The translations under genes and the position numbers were made by a program. The notes below the pieces were generated by a model. That model ran no database searches, had not been told where the DNA came from, and saw nothing but the letters and a program-made list of their open reading frames with translations. Below are positions 52,309-60,864 of a stretch of DNA of 64,000 nucleotides, piece by piece. Origin of the DNA: Bacteroidetes bacterium SB0662_bin_6 (GTDB lineage: Bacteria > Bacteroidota > Rhodothermia > Rhodothermales > VXPQ01); assembly GCA_009839485.1 (NCBI GenBank), contig VXPQ01000011.1, positions 1-64,000 on the forward strand. The letters are read 5' to 3'. How positions within the stretch are numbered: the stretch's first letter is position 1; every line of letters begins with the position of its first letter.

Positions 52309-53529
52309 ATGCGACCCATAAACTTGATCCTTTTCGGTGGTCTGGTGCTCCTTGCAGGGGCCTGCCGGCCTACTATCGAACAGCCCGAGACGAACAGCAC
52401 TACGGCCGCTGCCTTCGAGCCGGGCACGGACTACTTCCCCGACAAAGCCGAAATCCAATATGCCGAGCACTTCTCCGTAACGTATCACGGGCACTACAAG
52501 GTAGTGCGGACGCACGCCGAGGTTCGACCCTGGCGAAGTGACACCGCGCCCGAGCCCCACGAAGACGTGATGGTGCTGGTACAACGCGGCACGCCGCCCC
52601 CTCCACGTACGGGCGATCTCGAAGACGCCACCGTGCTGACCATTCCGGTCACCACCATTGCCGTCAACAACGACGGCACCCTTGCTTTCGTGCAAGCCCT
52701 GAAGCGCTCGGACGCAGTGTTGGCTGTCGGTGGCTTGCACACCTACGACGACACGCTCCGTCAGCGTGTTGAGGCGGGCGAAATCGGCCAGATAGGCTAT
52801 AGCTGGCGTAGCGAACCCGACTTAGAAGTGCTCCTGGACCGGCAGCCGGATATTGCGTTTTTGACCGTGGATACCCCTTACAATGTGAAGGCGCTTGGCC
52901 GGGCACGTGAACTGGGCCTCCCAGCGGCTGCGATGTTCGAGTGGGCCGAGGCGCACTATCTGGGTCGCACTGAATGGATTAAGTATCTGGCTCTTTTCGT
53001 AAACGCCGAACGTGACGCCAACACTATGTTCGAGTCGGTCGCCAGTCGGGTCGCTGACCTGAAAGCGCTGGCAGCCTCCGCACCGCATTCCCCGATGGTA
53101 CTCTGGGGCTACTACGGCGGCAACGGACGCTGGTGGATGCATCGGAATAATCTGGAAGCCCGCTTCCTGCATGACGCCAATGCCTTCAACCCCTACGAGA
53201 ATTTCGACGGTGACCATCACACTGAGGGGGAGCCCATTTCGAGCGAGCAACTCTTGGTCGCTGGCACCAAAGCCGACCATTGGATCATCGGCGATATCCA
53301 CGCCGCCGAACTGCCGCCCGACACCTACATGAACAGGTTCACTGCATGGACGCAGGGTGCTCTTTACCACAACTACAAGCGAACCAAGTGGGAGTACAAC
53401 GCCTACGACTGGTTCGAGACAGCCTTGGTACGGCCCGACTGGGTCCTCGCCGACCTCGTCACACTCCTGCACCCTGAGGTGTTGCGCCATCACGAGACCA
53501 TATTCTTTGACCTCTACGAAAAGCCGTGA
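52309..53529 (+). CDS. Periplasmic substrate-binding lipoprotein of FecB/BtuF type
   Basis: 406 residues with lipobox L-A-G-A-C (Cys19). The two-lobe PF01497 fold is visible: V-A-N-N-D-G-T-L-A-F-V-Q-A-L-K with A-V-G-G-L-H-T-Y, then P-D-I-A-F-L, and in the second lobe M-V-L-W-G-Y-Y-G-G-N-G-R-W. It delivers siderophore, haem or corrinoid to the adjacent FecCD permease. ATG at 52309 gives the lipoprotein start; a TTG four codons upstream is unlikely. Confidence 0.88.
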   Translation: MRPINLILFGGLVLLAGACRPTIEQPETNSTTAAAFEPGTDYFPDKAEIQYAEHFSVTYHGHYKVVRTHAEVRPWRSDTAPEPHEDVMVLVQRGTPPPPRTGDLEDATVLTIPVTTIAVNNDGTLAFVQALKRSDAVLAVGGLHTYDDTLRQRVEAGEIGQIGYSWRSEPDLEVLLDRQPDIAFLTVDTPYNVKALGRARELGLPAAAMFEWAEAHYLGRTEWIKYLALFVNAERDANTMFESVASRVADLKALAASAPHSPMVLWGYYGGNGRWWMHRNNLEARFLHDANAFNPYENFDGDHHTEGEPISSEQLLVAGTKADHWIIGDIHAAELPPDTYMNRFTAWTQGALYHNYKRTKWEYNAYDWFETALVRPDWVLADLVTLLHPEVLRHHETIFFDLYEKP

Positions 53530-53705
53530 AACGCCGCCTATTGCCTGGGATGCTCTTCTTAGGGTTTGGGGGATGTCAACGAACGGCACCTGCTCCGGAC
53601 CAGTCAACGGCATGGGAACGCCAGTCCTGGACGCCTTCTACCAATACCAACCTGACCATAACATCATGGCTTCTGCTATTGAATCCATGCCTCTTGCCGA
53701 AGTAG
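53526..53705 (+). CDS. Possible 59-residue lipoprotein overlapping the importer genes
   Basis: The GTG start overlaps the stop of the binding-protein gene (GTGA). The frame reads M-K-R-R-L-L-P-G-M-L-F-L-G-F-G-G-C (Cys17), a plausible lipoprotein signal, then a Thr/Trp-rich tail ending in L-L-P-K. Its last third overlaps the FecCD permease start in another frame. It may be real or a degraded fragment; no homologue is recognised. Confidence 0.45.
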   Translation: MKRRLLPGMLFLGFGGCQRTAPAPDQSTAWERQSWTPSTNTNLTITSWLLLLNPCLLPK

Positions 53706-54796
53706 AAATCAGCCAGCGACGCGGAAAGCCGGCCTTGCCGGCCCAGCCCGTTGATCTTCGCGCCGCATTACGTCCATTGGCATTCACGGGTCTACTGGCT
53801 GGTGTCATTGGCCTGTTCTTATTGGAGCTAATGATTGGCTCCGTTGCCATCCCGCTTCGCGACATCCTAACGTTGCTGATCGGGGATGAGCCCAGCCAGG
53901 CTGCCTGGGCTACGATCCTATACGAATTGCGCCTGCCGCGTGCGATTACGGCTTGCGTAGGTGGGGCTGCCTTTGGGGCGGCGGGGCTCCAACTCCAAAC
54001 GCTCTTCCGCAACCCTTTGGCCGGCCCGTGGGCGCTGGGAATCACGGCCGGGGCGCAATTGGGCGTAGCGCTGGTCGTCGTCACGGGTAGTGTGGTCGGT
54101 TCTGCCTTCTTGGAACAGGTTGCGTTCTTGAGCAACCTGGGCCTGGTGGCCGGAGCCGGGCTCGGGGCAGCGCTCGTACTTGCAGTGATTGCCTCCGTGT
54201 CCCGGCGCGTAAGCACCATCACCCTGCTGATTGTGGGATTGATGCTGGGCTTCCTGGCCAATGGGCTGGTGAGCGTCGTGTTGCACTTCACTAACGAGAC
54301 GCAAGGCGCAGTGTTTGCATCCTGGAATGACGGCAGTTTCGCCGGCGTGCATTGGGATCACTTTCCGGTGTTGCTCCCGATGCTGCTTGTCGGTATTGTG
54401 GCTGCGCTCTTGCTGGTTAAGCCTCTTAACGCGCTACTGCTGGGCGAACACTATGCTGCCACCCTTGGCCTCTCGGTAGGGCAAGCCCGGATGATGGCCC
54501 TGACAAGTGCAGTGTTGCTGGCGGCGCCCGTCACGGCCTATTGCGGCCCGATTCTCTTTATCGGCCTGATTGTGCCGCACCTTTGCCGTGGACTGTTCAA
54601 CACCTCGGATCACCGCATCCTGATGCCTGCGGTCTTGCTGATGGGGTCGGTGCTGGCGCTCGGCGCTGATCTGTTTGTTCACCTGCCATGGGAACGGCAC
54701 TTCCTCCATCTCAACGCAGTCAATGCGCTCCTGGGCGCACCCGTAGTGATCTGGGTGATTCTGCGTAACAAGCACATGCGGAGCTTCGCTGTGTAG
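53666..54796 (+). CDS. FecCD-type ABC permease
   Basis: 376 residues with about ten hydrophobic helices. Family motifs are L-R-L-P-R-A-I-T-A near residue 90, G-L-Q-L-Q-T-L-F-R-N-P-L-A-G-P-W-A-L-G, and the C-terminal C-G-P-I-L-F-I-G-L-I-V-P-H-L-C-R. It forms the membrane channel of the siderophore/haem/B12-type importer. ATG at 53666 is chosen because it yields a permease-size product and begins after the upstream gene. Confidence 0.92.
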   Translation: MASAIESMPLAEVEISQRRGKPALPAQPVDLRAALRPLAFTGLLAGVIGLFLLELMIGSVAIPLRDILTLLIGDEPSQAAWATILYELRLPRAITACVGGAAFGAAGLQLQTLFRNPLAGPWALGITAGAQLGVALVVVTGSVVGSAFLEQVAFLSNLGLVAGAGLGAALVLAVIASVSRRVSTITLLIVGLMLGFLANGLVSVVLHFTNETQGAVFASWNDGSFAGVHWDHFPVLLPMLLVGIVAALLLVKPLNALLLGEHYAATLGLSVGQARMMALTSAVLLAAPVTAYCGPILFIGLIVPHLCRGLFNTSDHRILMPAVLLMGSVLALGADLFVHLPWERHFLHLNAVNALLGAPVVIWVILRNKHMRSFAV

Positions 54797-54845
54797 CGCC
54801 TGCCTCTTGTCCACCTTTTGTCATCTGCATTCGCGTCTACGTTCT

Positions 54846-55871
54846 ATGCTTGCTGTCGAAGATCTCGCTATCGGCTACGAATCGCCACGCACCCCTGCCC
54901 ATGTCGTTGCTGAAGACATCAACATATCGCTCAACGAGGGCGAGCTGGTGTGTCTGATCGGTCCAAACGGGGGTGGAAAAACGACACTGATGCGGACGCT
55001 TGCCGGGATGCAGCTTCCCCTGGCCGGGCGTGTAGCCATCGATGGGAGAGACGTCCATACCATGCCTGCGCGTGAGCGTGCCAAACGCCTCAGTGTAGTA
55101 CTTACCGAGCGTGTCAGCGCAGGTTTGCTCTCGGCCTATGCCATGGTTGGTTTAGGACGCTATCCCCACACGAATTGGTCGGGCGCGCTTTCCGATAAGG
55201 ACCACGAAATCATCCAATCGGCTATCCGTATGGTGGGGGCCGAAACCTTCATGCACCGCAGCGTAAGCGAACTGAGCGACGGGGAACGCCAGAAGATCAT
55301 GATGGCCCGCGCTCTGGCTCAGGAGCCTCGCCTGATGATCCTGGATGAAATCACCGCTTTCCTCGACCTCCCTCGGCGGGTCGAGATCATGCGTTTGCTG
55401 CGCCGCCTGGCTCGCACCACCGGGCGCGCCATCCTGCTTTCGACGCATGACCTCGATCTGGCCTTGCGTAGTGCGGATCGTATCTGGCTCTTACCCAAAG
55501 GAGGGGCATTGCAAGCCGGGGCTCCCGAAGATCTTGTTTTGAACGGAGCCTTCGAATCCGCCTTTGCCAGTGAGGGGATAGATTTCGACCGGGAGCATGG
55601 TTCCTTCCGGATTCACCAGCGTTTCGAGGCCGAGGTAGAGTTGGTTGGGGAAGGTGCTGCGTTGTTCTGGACCCGGCGCGCCCTGGAGCGCGAGGGGCTT
55701 CACGTTCAGGAAAACGGACAGCCGGCGTCCATCCGCGTGGAGATTGTGGCTGAAGGCCTGTCTCTGCGTTGGCAACTCACGCACGGCGGTCAAACGCACA
55801 CCTATGATGCGCTCTATGACCTGACCCGCTATGTACAATCCTTTCCCCGCACAACTCGCGCGGAATCATGA
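54846..55871 (+). CDS. FecE/BtuD-type ABC ATPase with C-terminal extension
   Basis: 341 residues: Walker A I-G-P-N-G-G-G-K-T-T, Q-loop, signature L-S-D-G-E-R-Q-K and Walker B L-M-I-L-D-E. After the normal FecE core (about 250 residues) there is a roughly 90-residue extension beginning F-E-S-A-F-A-S-E-G-I-D, of mixed alpha/beta character, absent from proteobacterial FecE. It powers the adjacent FecCD permease. The extension's role is unknown. Confidence 0.92.
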   Translation: MLAVEDLAIGYESPRTPAHVVAEDINISLNEGELVCLIGPNGGGKTTLMRTLAGMQLPLAGRVAIDGRDVHTMPARERAKRLSVVLTERVSAGLLSAYAMVGLGRYPHTNWSGALSDKDHEIIQSAIRMVGAETFMHRSVSELSDGERQKIMMARALAQEPRLMILDEITAFLDLPRRVEIMRLLRRLARTTGRAILLSTHDLDLALRSADRIWLLPKGGALQAGAPEDLVLNGAFESAFASEGIDFDREHGSFRIHQRFEAEVELVGEGAALFWTRRALEREGLHVQENGQPASIRVEIVAEGLSLRWQLTHGGQTHTYDALYDLTRYVQSFPRTTRAES

Positions 55872-55896
55872 TAATCCCCAGCGCCAAGTCGGTCCC

Positions 55897-58134
55897 ATGA
55901 AGCCTTTGATGCTAAGCGTGTGCCTGTCCTTCCTCGCACAGCCTCTGGCCGCCCAAACCAACGGGGATTACGCCCCCGGTGCTCAACCGCCCATCAAGCT
56001 GCACCGCCTCTCGCAGCCGATTCAGCTTGATGGCATCATCGACGAACCAGCCTGGCAAGCGGTCGACCCTTTTCCTCTGGTGATGTATCAGCCCACGTAC
56101 AAGGGCGCCATGACCGAACGCACGGAGATTCGGGTGGCCTACGACGACGACTACCTCTACGTCTCCGGACAACTGTACCATGTCGACCCCGGCAACCTGC
56201 GCACTAATTCGTTCTACCGCGACCGCTGGAGCGGCGACGAGACTTTTGCCATCGTGCTCGACACATTCAACGACAACGAGAACGCTCTGTGGTTTTACAC
56301 AACGGCCCTCGGTACCCGCTTCGACATCGCAGTAGCGGACGATGCGGCCAATGGCCGAGCCTCTAACAACCGAAATTGGAATACATTCTGGGATGTAGCA
56401 ACTACACGAACCGACGAGGGCTGGTTTGCTGAGATGCGCATTCCTTTCAACAGCCTTGGTTTCCAGGATGAGAACGGGCGTGTAGTAATGGGAATGATCG
56501 TCTATAGGTGGATGGCTCATAACAACCACCGCTACATTTTTCCGGACATTCCACCCCGCTGGGAACGTGGCAGCAACAAGCCCTCGGTAGCGCAAGACGT
56601 AATACTCGAAGGCGTCTACAGCCGGAAACCCGTTTATGTGACTCCGTATGGTCTCGGGGGCGCCCGGCGGATATCTGAACTGGACCCTTCAGAAACAGCC
56701 TACCGTTTCAAAGACGACTTCACGCGTGAAATCGGTCTCGACGTGAAGTACAACCTTACCAACAATCTCACGCTCGACGCTACGGTCAACACCGATTTTG
56801 CCCAGGTCGAGGCCGACGACGAGCAGATCAATCTGACGCGGTTTTCGCTCTTTTTTCCCGAAAAACGGCAGTTTTTTCAGGAGCGCTCCGGCATCTTCGA
56901 GTTCGATACCGGGGCTAACGGCAGCCGCCTTTTCCACAGCCGCCGCATCGGCCTGGTCGACGGGCAGCCGATTCGTATTCTCGGGGGCTCGCGGCTCGTC
57001 GGGCGCGTGGGCGAGTGGGACATCGGATTGCTCAATATGCAAACGGCAAAGGAGGGCGGCATCCCTGCCGAAAATTTCGGTGTGTTACGGCTGCGTCGAA
57101 AGGTTTTTAATCCCTTCTCAACCGTCGGAGGCCTGGCTACCAGCCGGATCGACGCCGACGGTGGATACAATTTGGCATATGGGATCGATGGCATCGTGCG
57201 CATCGTCGGGGATGAGTACCTCACCACGAAATGGGCGCAGACGCTGGACAAGGATCGGTTGGATGCGGGCGCCTTCAATTTCCTGGATGCCGGACGTTTT
57301 ATGCTCAAGTGGGAACGGCGCAACATACAGGGGTTGAGCTATGAGTTGGAAGTCACCCGATCCGGGGCGGATTACAATCCCGCCGCCGGCTTTGTCCGCC
57401 GCCGCGACGTTACCTTTCTCAGCCCCGATGTCAACTATCAATCATTCCGAGGGGCTGACTCGCGGTTCCGGCGTATCTGGGTCGGTAACTGGTCCAATAT
57501 GTACCTGCGCAATGAAGACGGATCCGTTGAGTCGGCATGGCTTCATCCCTTTTACTGGTTTGAAACCAAGGGTGGCGCGACGGTGCTGCTCTCGACGGCT
57601 CATACCTACGAGGACACGCGCATGTCTTTTCCGCTCTCCAAAGAGGTTAGGGTTCCCATCGGATCCTACTGGTTTCATGATCTCTGGATTGAGGCCAATC
57701 CGCCTGATCGGTGGTTTTTCCGGCCTGATGTTACCTTCCGCACCGGCACTTTCTATGACGGATGGAAGACGACCTTGAGCACAGGAGCCACCTGGAACCT
57801 TTCCCGCCATTTCGAATTGCGCGGCACCTACGAACTCAACCTGATTCGTTTCCCGGATCGAGACCAGCAGCTTGACGCGCACCTGGGCCAAGTTCGCATC
57901 CAGGCTGCGCTTAACACCCACCTCTCGGCCACGGCCTTCCTGCAATACAACAGCGTCGCCGATGTGTTCATTGTCAACACCCGGATACGCTATCACTTTG
58001 GCGAGGGCCACGACCTGTGGGTGGTTTTCAACGAGGGGTTCAACACCGAGCGGCACCAGCCCTTCGGCCCGATGCTGCCTGTAACCGATAGTCGGGCGAT
58101 CCTACTCAAGTACACCTATACGTTCATCTGGTGA
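55897..58134 (+). CDS. DUF5916 outer-membrane protein, second copy
   Basis: 745 residues: signal peptide (P-L-A-A-Q), CBM9-like domain (I-Q-L-D-G-I-I-D-E-P-A-W, D-D-Y-L-Y-V-S-G-Q-L-Y) and DUF5916 barrel (V-N-T-D-F-A-Q-V-E-A-D-D, F-F-P-E-K-R-Q-F-F-Q-E). It ends in Y-T-F-I-W, the aromatic terminus of outer-membrane barrels. It is clearly paralogous to the 45791-48034 protein. The stop lies just before a 15-bp palindrome. Confidence 0.9.
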   Translation: MKPLMLSVCLSFLAQPLAAQTNGDYAPGAQPPIKLHRLSQPIQLDGIIDEPAWQAVDPFPLVMYQPTYKGAMTERTEIRVAYDDDYLYVSGQLYHVDPGNLRTNSFYRDRWSGDETFAIVLDTFNDNENALWFYTTALGTRFDIAVADDAANGRASNNRNWNTFWDVATTRTDEGWFAEMRIPFNSLGFQDENGRVVMGMIVYRWMAHNNHRYIFPDIPPRWERGSNKPSVAQDVILEGVYSRKPVYVTPYGLGGARRISELDPSETAYRFKDDFTREIGLDVKYNLTNNLTLDATVNTDFAQVEADDEQINLTRFSLFFPEKRQFFQERSGIFEFDTGANGSRLFHSRRIGLVDGQPIRILGGSRLVGRVGEWDIGLLNMQTAKEGGIPAENFGVLRLRRKVFNPFSTVGGLATSRIDADGGYNLAYGIDGIVRIVGDEYLTTKWAQTLDKDRLDAGAFNFLDAGRFMLKWERRNIQGLSYELEVTRSGADYNPAAGFVRRRDVTFLSPDVNYQSFRGADSRFRRIWVGNWSNMYLRNEDGSVESAWLHPFYWFETKGGATVLLSTAHTYEDTRMSFPLSKEVRVPIGSYWFHDLWIEANPPDRWFFRPDVTFRTGTFYDGWKTTLSTGATWNLSRHFELRGTYELNLIRFPDRDQQLDAHLGQVRIQAALNTHLSATAFLQYNSVADVFIVNTRIRYHFGEGHDLWVVFNEGFNTERHQPFGPMLPVTDSRAILLKYTYTFIW

Positions 58135-58148
58135 GATGATTATCATCT
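58134..58148. promoter_or_regulatory. 15-bp palindrome, Fur/Zur-box-like
   Basis: AGATGATTATCATCT is a perfect 7-1-7 inverted repeat. It resembles Fur-family operators (TGATAATnATTATCA) but lies at a gene end, overlapping the DUF5916 stop, with no plus-strand gene after it. It may therefore be an accidental palindrome or a displaced regulatory site. Confidence 0.3.
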
Positions 58149-58289
58149 ATTTCGCCAACGGATTGGGCCGCATCTGAAACTGTTACACCTTGCTGGTCGT
58201 CCCGGCGCCCGATTCCATGTGGAATGGCGTGCGCGTACTGATCGTGGCCCAGACACTGCGGCCCTTCGCATTTGCGGCGATCAGACCCC

Positions 58290-59189
58290 CTACGCGACTC
58301 CCTGATCTTCGAGGAACTCCAGCATAATCTCGGCGCATTCCCGAGGGTTTTCAAGCTGGAGAAAATGGGTGGTCTCGGGCACGAAGTCGTAGTCGAGACC
58401 GGCCAAACCAGTGAGATCCATGCTGGGCAAAAACGACAAAGGCATGGTCGGGTCTCCCCCTATCACCTTGATGGGGCATGCGATGTCGTGCGCATGGGGT
58501 TCGAAATTGTAGGCGAAACTATACTCGAATATACAGGACTCGTATTCGCGCGGGCACCGGAGTTTATAGCCCCTTCCCCTGGAGGCGGGGCGCAACGTCG
58601 TCTCGGCGAAGAGTTCTACTACGCCGGGTTGCAGGCGCCCGAACGTCGGTAGGCGCCGGAGCATGTCTGCAAAATCCTCATGACTTCCGAACCATTCCTG
58701 GCGCATCTGGGCGACAATGCCGGACCTCCGCCACAAGGCATCGACTTCGAGAGGATCGCCGCTGGGAGGATAAATGGGCGGATCGAAGAGCACAAGCGCC
58801 GCAAATTCTTCGCCCGGGGGCTCGTGGTTGAGCGCCACTACCGCAGACAGGGAATGAAACACGCCGATCTTCGGCTTTTCGCCGAAGTGCCGGTCAATAC
58901 CCTGGAAGATGTGTGCATTGTCCGAAACGAAGGTTGCGATGTTGTGTGTCCGGATATCGGTCGACGAACTCCAGCCATGATTTCGGAGGTCGTAGAGCAC
59001 GATATCGAAACGGTCGGCAAGCAGGGACCAGAAAGGGTAATACAGGTCGGCCGCCAGCCCGTTGCCATGACACAGCACGAGCCGCGGACCGTCCGGATTA
59101 CCGTGCCGCCGGAGTACGCTGGTTGCACCGTCGGTTACAGCAATCTCGGCAGTGGCAAGCGGTTCCGGTATTTCCCATTGATCTTCCAT
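58290..59189 (-). CDS. Alpha/beta-hydrolase-fold protein
   Basis: 299 residues with L-C-H-G-N-G-L-A-A as oxyanion region, Y-D-L-R-N-H-G-W-S, the nucleophile elbow as V-F-H-S-L-S-A-V (serine, in place of G-x-S-x-G), an acid at I-G-G-D and histidine in T-T-H-F-L-Q-L-E-N-P. The triad is complete. Substrate unknown. It starts 9 bp after the stop of the secreted protein gene with a strong AAGGGG before the ATG, so the two are probably co-transcribed. Confidence 0.88.
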   Translation of the reverse strand: MEDQWEIPEPLATAEIAVTDGATSVLRRHGNPDGPRLVLCHGNGLAADLYYPFWSLLADRFDIVLYDLRNHGWSSSTDIRTHNIATFVSDNAHIFQGIDRHFGEKPKIGVFHSLSAVVALNHEPPGEEFAALVLFDPPIYPPSGDPLEVDALWRRSGIVAQMRQEWFGSHEDFADMLRRLPTFGRLQPGVVELFAETTLRPASRGRGYKLRCPREYESCIFEYSFAYNFEPHAHDIACPIKVIGGDPTMPLSFLPSMDLTGLAGLDYDFVPETTHFLQLENPRECAEIMLEFLEDQGVA

Positions 59190-59198
59190 ATCATCCCC

Positions 59199-59954
59199 TT
59201 AGTCATGATCCTCCTCTTCGTCATGATTGCCTTCTTCGCCCCCGTCGTGCTCTTCGCCATGATCGGCCCCTTCATCCTGATCGTGCCCTTCTTCCTCTTC
59301 CCCTCCCATCGCCACGGTCTCCAACCTCGATATATGGAGGTTCAGGGCATGGTTGACCCGCATCCCGAATACGCCGTCCATACCGAGATCGGCCCGGGGC
59401 AGGGCAGCCACTTCCGCATCGTTCACGAAAAAATGCACCGTTTCGGCGCCAGCCTCTATGGCAAGCACGTTCTTCACGGTGGCGGCCTCTTCCTCGCGAT
59501 CGGCCCAGCCGAGAATGGCCTCATGTCCGGTCCAGGGGTGAATGGTGGGCGCTTCCGGCCCTTCACGCCGCTTGACGATGAATTCTCCCCCGTCGCGCAG
59601 CAGAAAATACGTGTACTCGACGGCATCTCCTGTCAGGTCCGTTCCGCCGACAAAAATGCCGAAGGCCTCCTTGCGGCCCGCCGGGTCGAACAGGTAGACT
59701 TCCATTTCGATGCGGTACTCGCCGGACGCTTCCATCTCCGGCCCCCAGTAGATCGCGGCCGGGCCGGAGGTCACGTGCCATCCGGGCGGCATGGAAACAA
59801 ACATTTCCAGATCATCCTCGGAGGCTTCGGGATTGTCGAAGCGAACCTGCCACCCCTCCGGGCGCACAAGGTCTTCCTGAGCCTGCACAGGGAAGGAAAC
59901 GGCAAGAAACAGTACGGTGAATGCGAACAGCGGAGCGAATATAGAGCGGGACAT
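59199..59954 (-). CDS. Secreted beta-sandwich protein with acidic His-rich tail
   Basis: 252 residues: signal peptide (S-F-P-V-Q-A-Q), a single beta-sandwich domain (L-F-D-P-A-G-R-K-E-A-F-G-I-F-V-G, M-D-G-V-F-G-M-R-V-N-H-A-L-N), and a C-terminal tail of about 40 residues rich in Glu, Asp, His and Gly (G-H-D-Q-D-E-G-A-D-H-G-E-E-H-D). The tail looks like a metal-binding or calcium-binding segment. The fold is reminiscent of LamG/DUF1080-like domains. The function is unknown. Confidence 0.65.
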   Translation of the reverse strand: MSRSIFAPLFAFTVLFLAVSFPVQAQEDLVRPEGWQVRFDNPEASEDDLEMFVSMPPGWHVTSGPAAIYWGPEMEASGEYRIEMEVYLFDPAGRKEAFGIFVGGTDLTGDAVEYTYFLLRDGGEFIVKRREGPEAPTIHPWTGHEAILGWADREEEAATVKNVLAIEAGAETVHFFVNDAEVAALPRADLGMDGVFGMRVNHALNLHISRLETVAMGGEEEEGHDQDEGADHGEEHDGGEEGNHDEEEDHD

Positions 59955-60085
59955 GGGAGGCAGCGGGTTGGCGAACATGGCAATGGATGGAAAATAACTT
60001 TCCGGATGGACTTCCCGGAATCCCTCGCGGTCAAGGTAAGCCGATGAGGGGATGATGTGCAAGCCGCCTTAATGGCCACTCCTCA

Positions 60086-60565
60086 TTACCGAGGACCGTC
60101 ACGTTCCGATAGACAGCCCGTGTGCTCCTCGTCGCCGCATACCGCGCACGCACCGGTCTGGCAGACGCGCGCACTCAGCACGAGGGCGCCTGCGAGGATC
60201 AGGCTGCCGGCAGCTGACGTCACGGTCTCGGGCAGCGGCTCAAGCCAGCCGGCGAGGGAAGCTGTCCAGAGCACAGCTCCAGCGCCGAAAGTGAGGATCA
60301 CGGCCGCGTTCTTGCGGGCCGGGCCCAGGACAAGCATTACCGCGCCGACAAGGACGGTCCCGACCCACACGGCCCGCTCGACGCCTTCGGAGAGCGCGAG
60401 CGCCGGCGCCGCCGCGACCAGGACCGGCGTGAGTGCGCAGTGCAGACCGCACCAGGCTGCGGCGCACGCCGCCAGTCGGGATCCGGAAGCCAGATACGTG
60501 CTCCGTGGAACGGTTGCGAGAAAATTCTTCACGGTATCGCGTCGGGGTAGGAGCGGGGAGAGCAT
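60086..60565 (-). CDS. MerC-family membrane protein
   Basis: 159 residues with about four transmembrane helices. The MerC pattern is visible: A-W-C-G-L-H-C-A-L-T-P-V-L in the first helix (Cys39, Cys43) and a cysteine-rich C-terminus (V-C-Q-T-G-A-C-A-V-C-G-D). MerC proteins move thiol-reactive metals; in Bacteroidota they often lie in zinc-limitation loci with CobW GTPases. This intact copy is the counterpart of the broken remnants in the island. The ATG at 60565 is chosen because the preceding frame has no MerC character. Confidence 0.75.
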   Translation of the reverse strand: MLSPLLPRRDTVKNFLATVPRSTYLASGSRLAACAAAWCGLHCALTPVLVAAAPALALSEGVERAVWVGTVLVGAVMLVLGPARKNAAVILTFGAGAVLWTASLAGWLEPLPETVTSAAGSLILAGALVLSARVCQTGACAVCGDEEHTGCLSERDGPR

Positions 60566-60783
60566 TAGGGAGAGATCGAGTCGCAAAGATAAGGAATCTT
60601 CATGTTCGCGTCCCGCAGTCGCAACGAGGTTTTTCAGAACCGCCCGCTCAAAAGCGGGCAATAGACAATTCCGGCGCGATGCGTAATCCAGAGGCTCCAC
60701 GTATGGCAAAAAAGTTGCCTCGGTCGTATCAAAGGGGATACGAGGGCTGGGAAAATCGGCTTCGTCCCCCCACCCCAAAAACA

Positions 60784-60823
60784 CAATTACCCCATTGAGT
60801 AAAATCACTCAACAGGGTAATTG
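60784..60823 (-). terminator. Intrinsic terminator after the small lipoprotein gene
   Basis: The 17-bp arms CAATTACCCCATTGAGT and ACTCAACAGGGTAATTG pair with two mismatches around a 6-bp AAAATC loop. Read on the minus strand the stem is followed by TGTTTTTGG. It lies 41 bp after the stop of the lipoprotein gene. The stem is AT-richer than usual. Confidence 0.65.
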
Positions 60824-60864
60824 ACCGGACACAGGCGACGCGCACCCACCCTATCGCGCTACGC

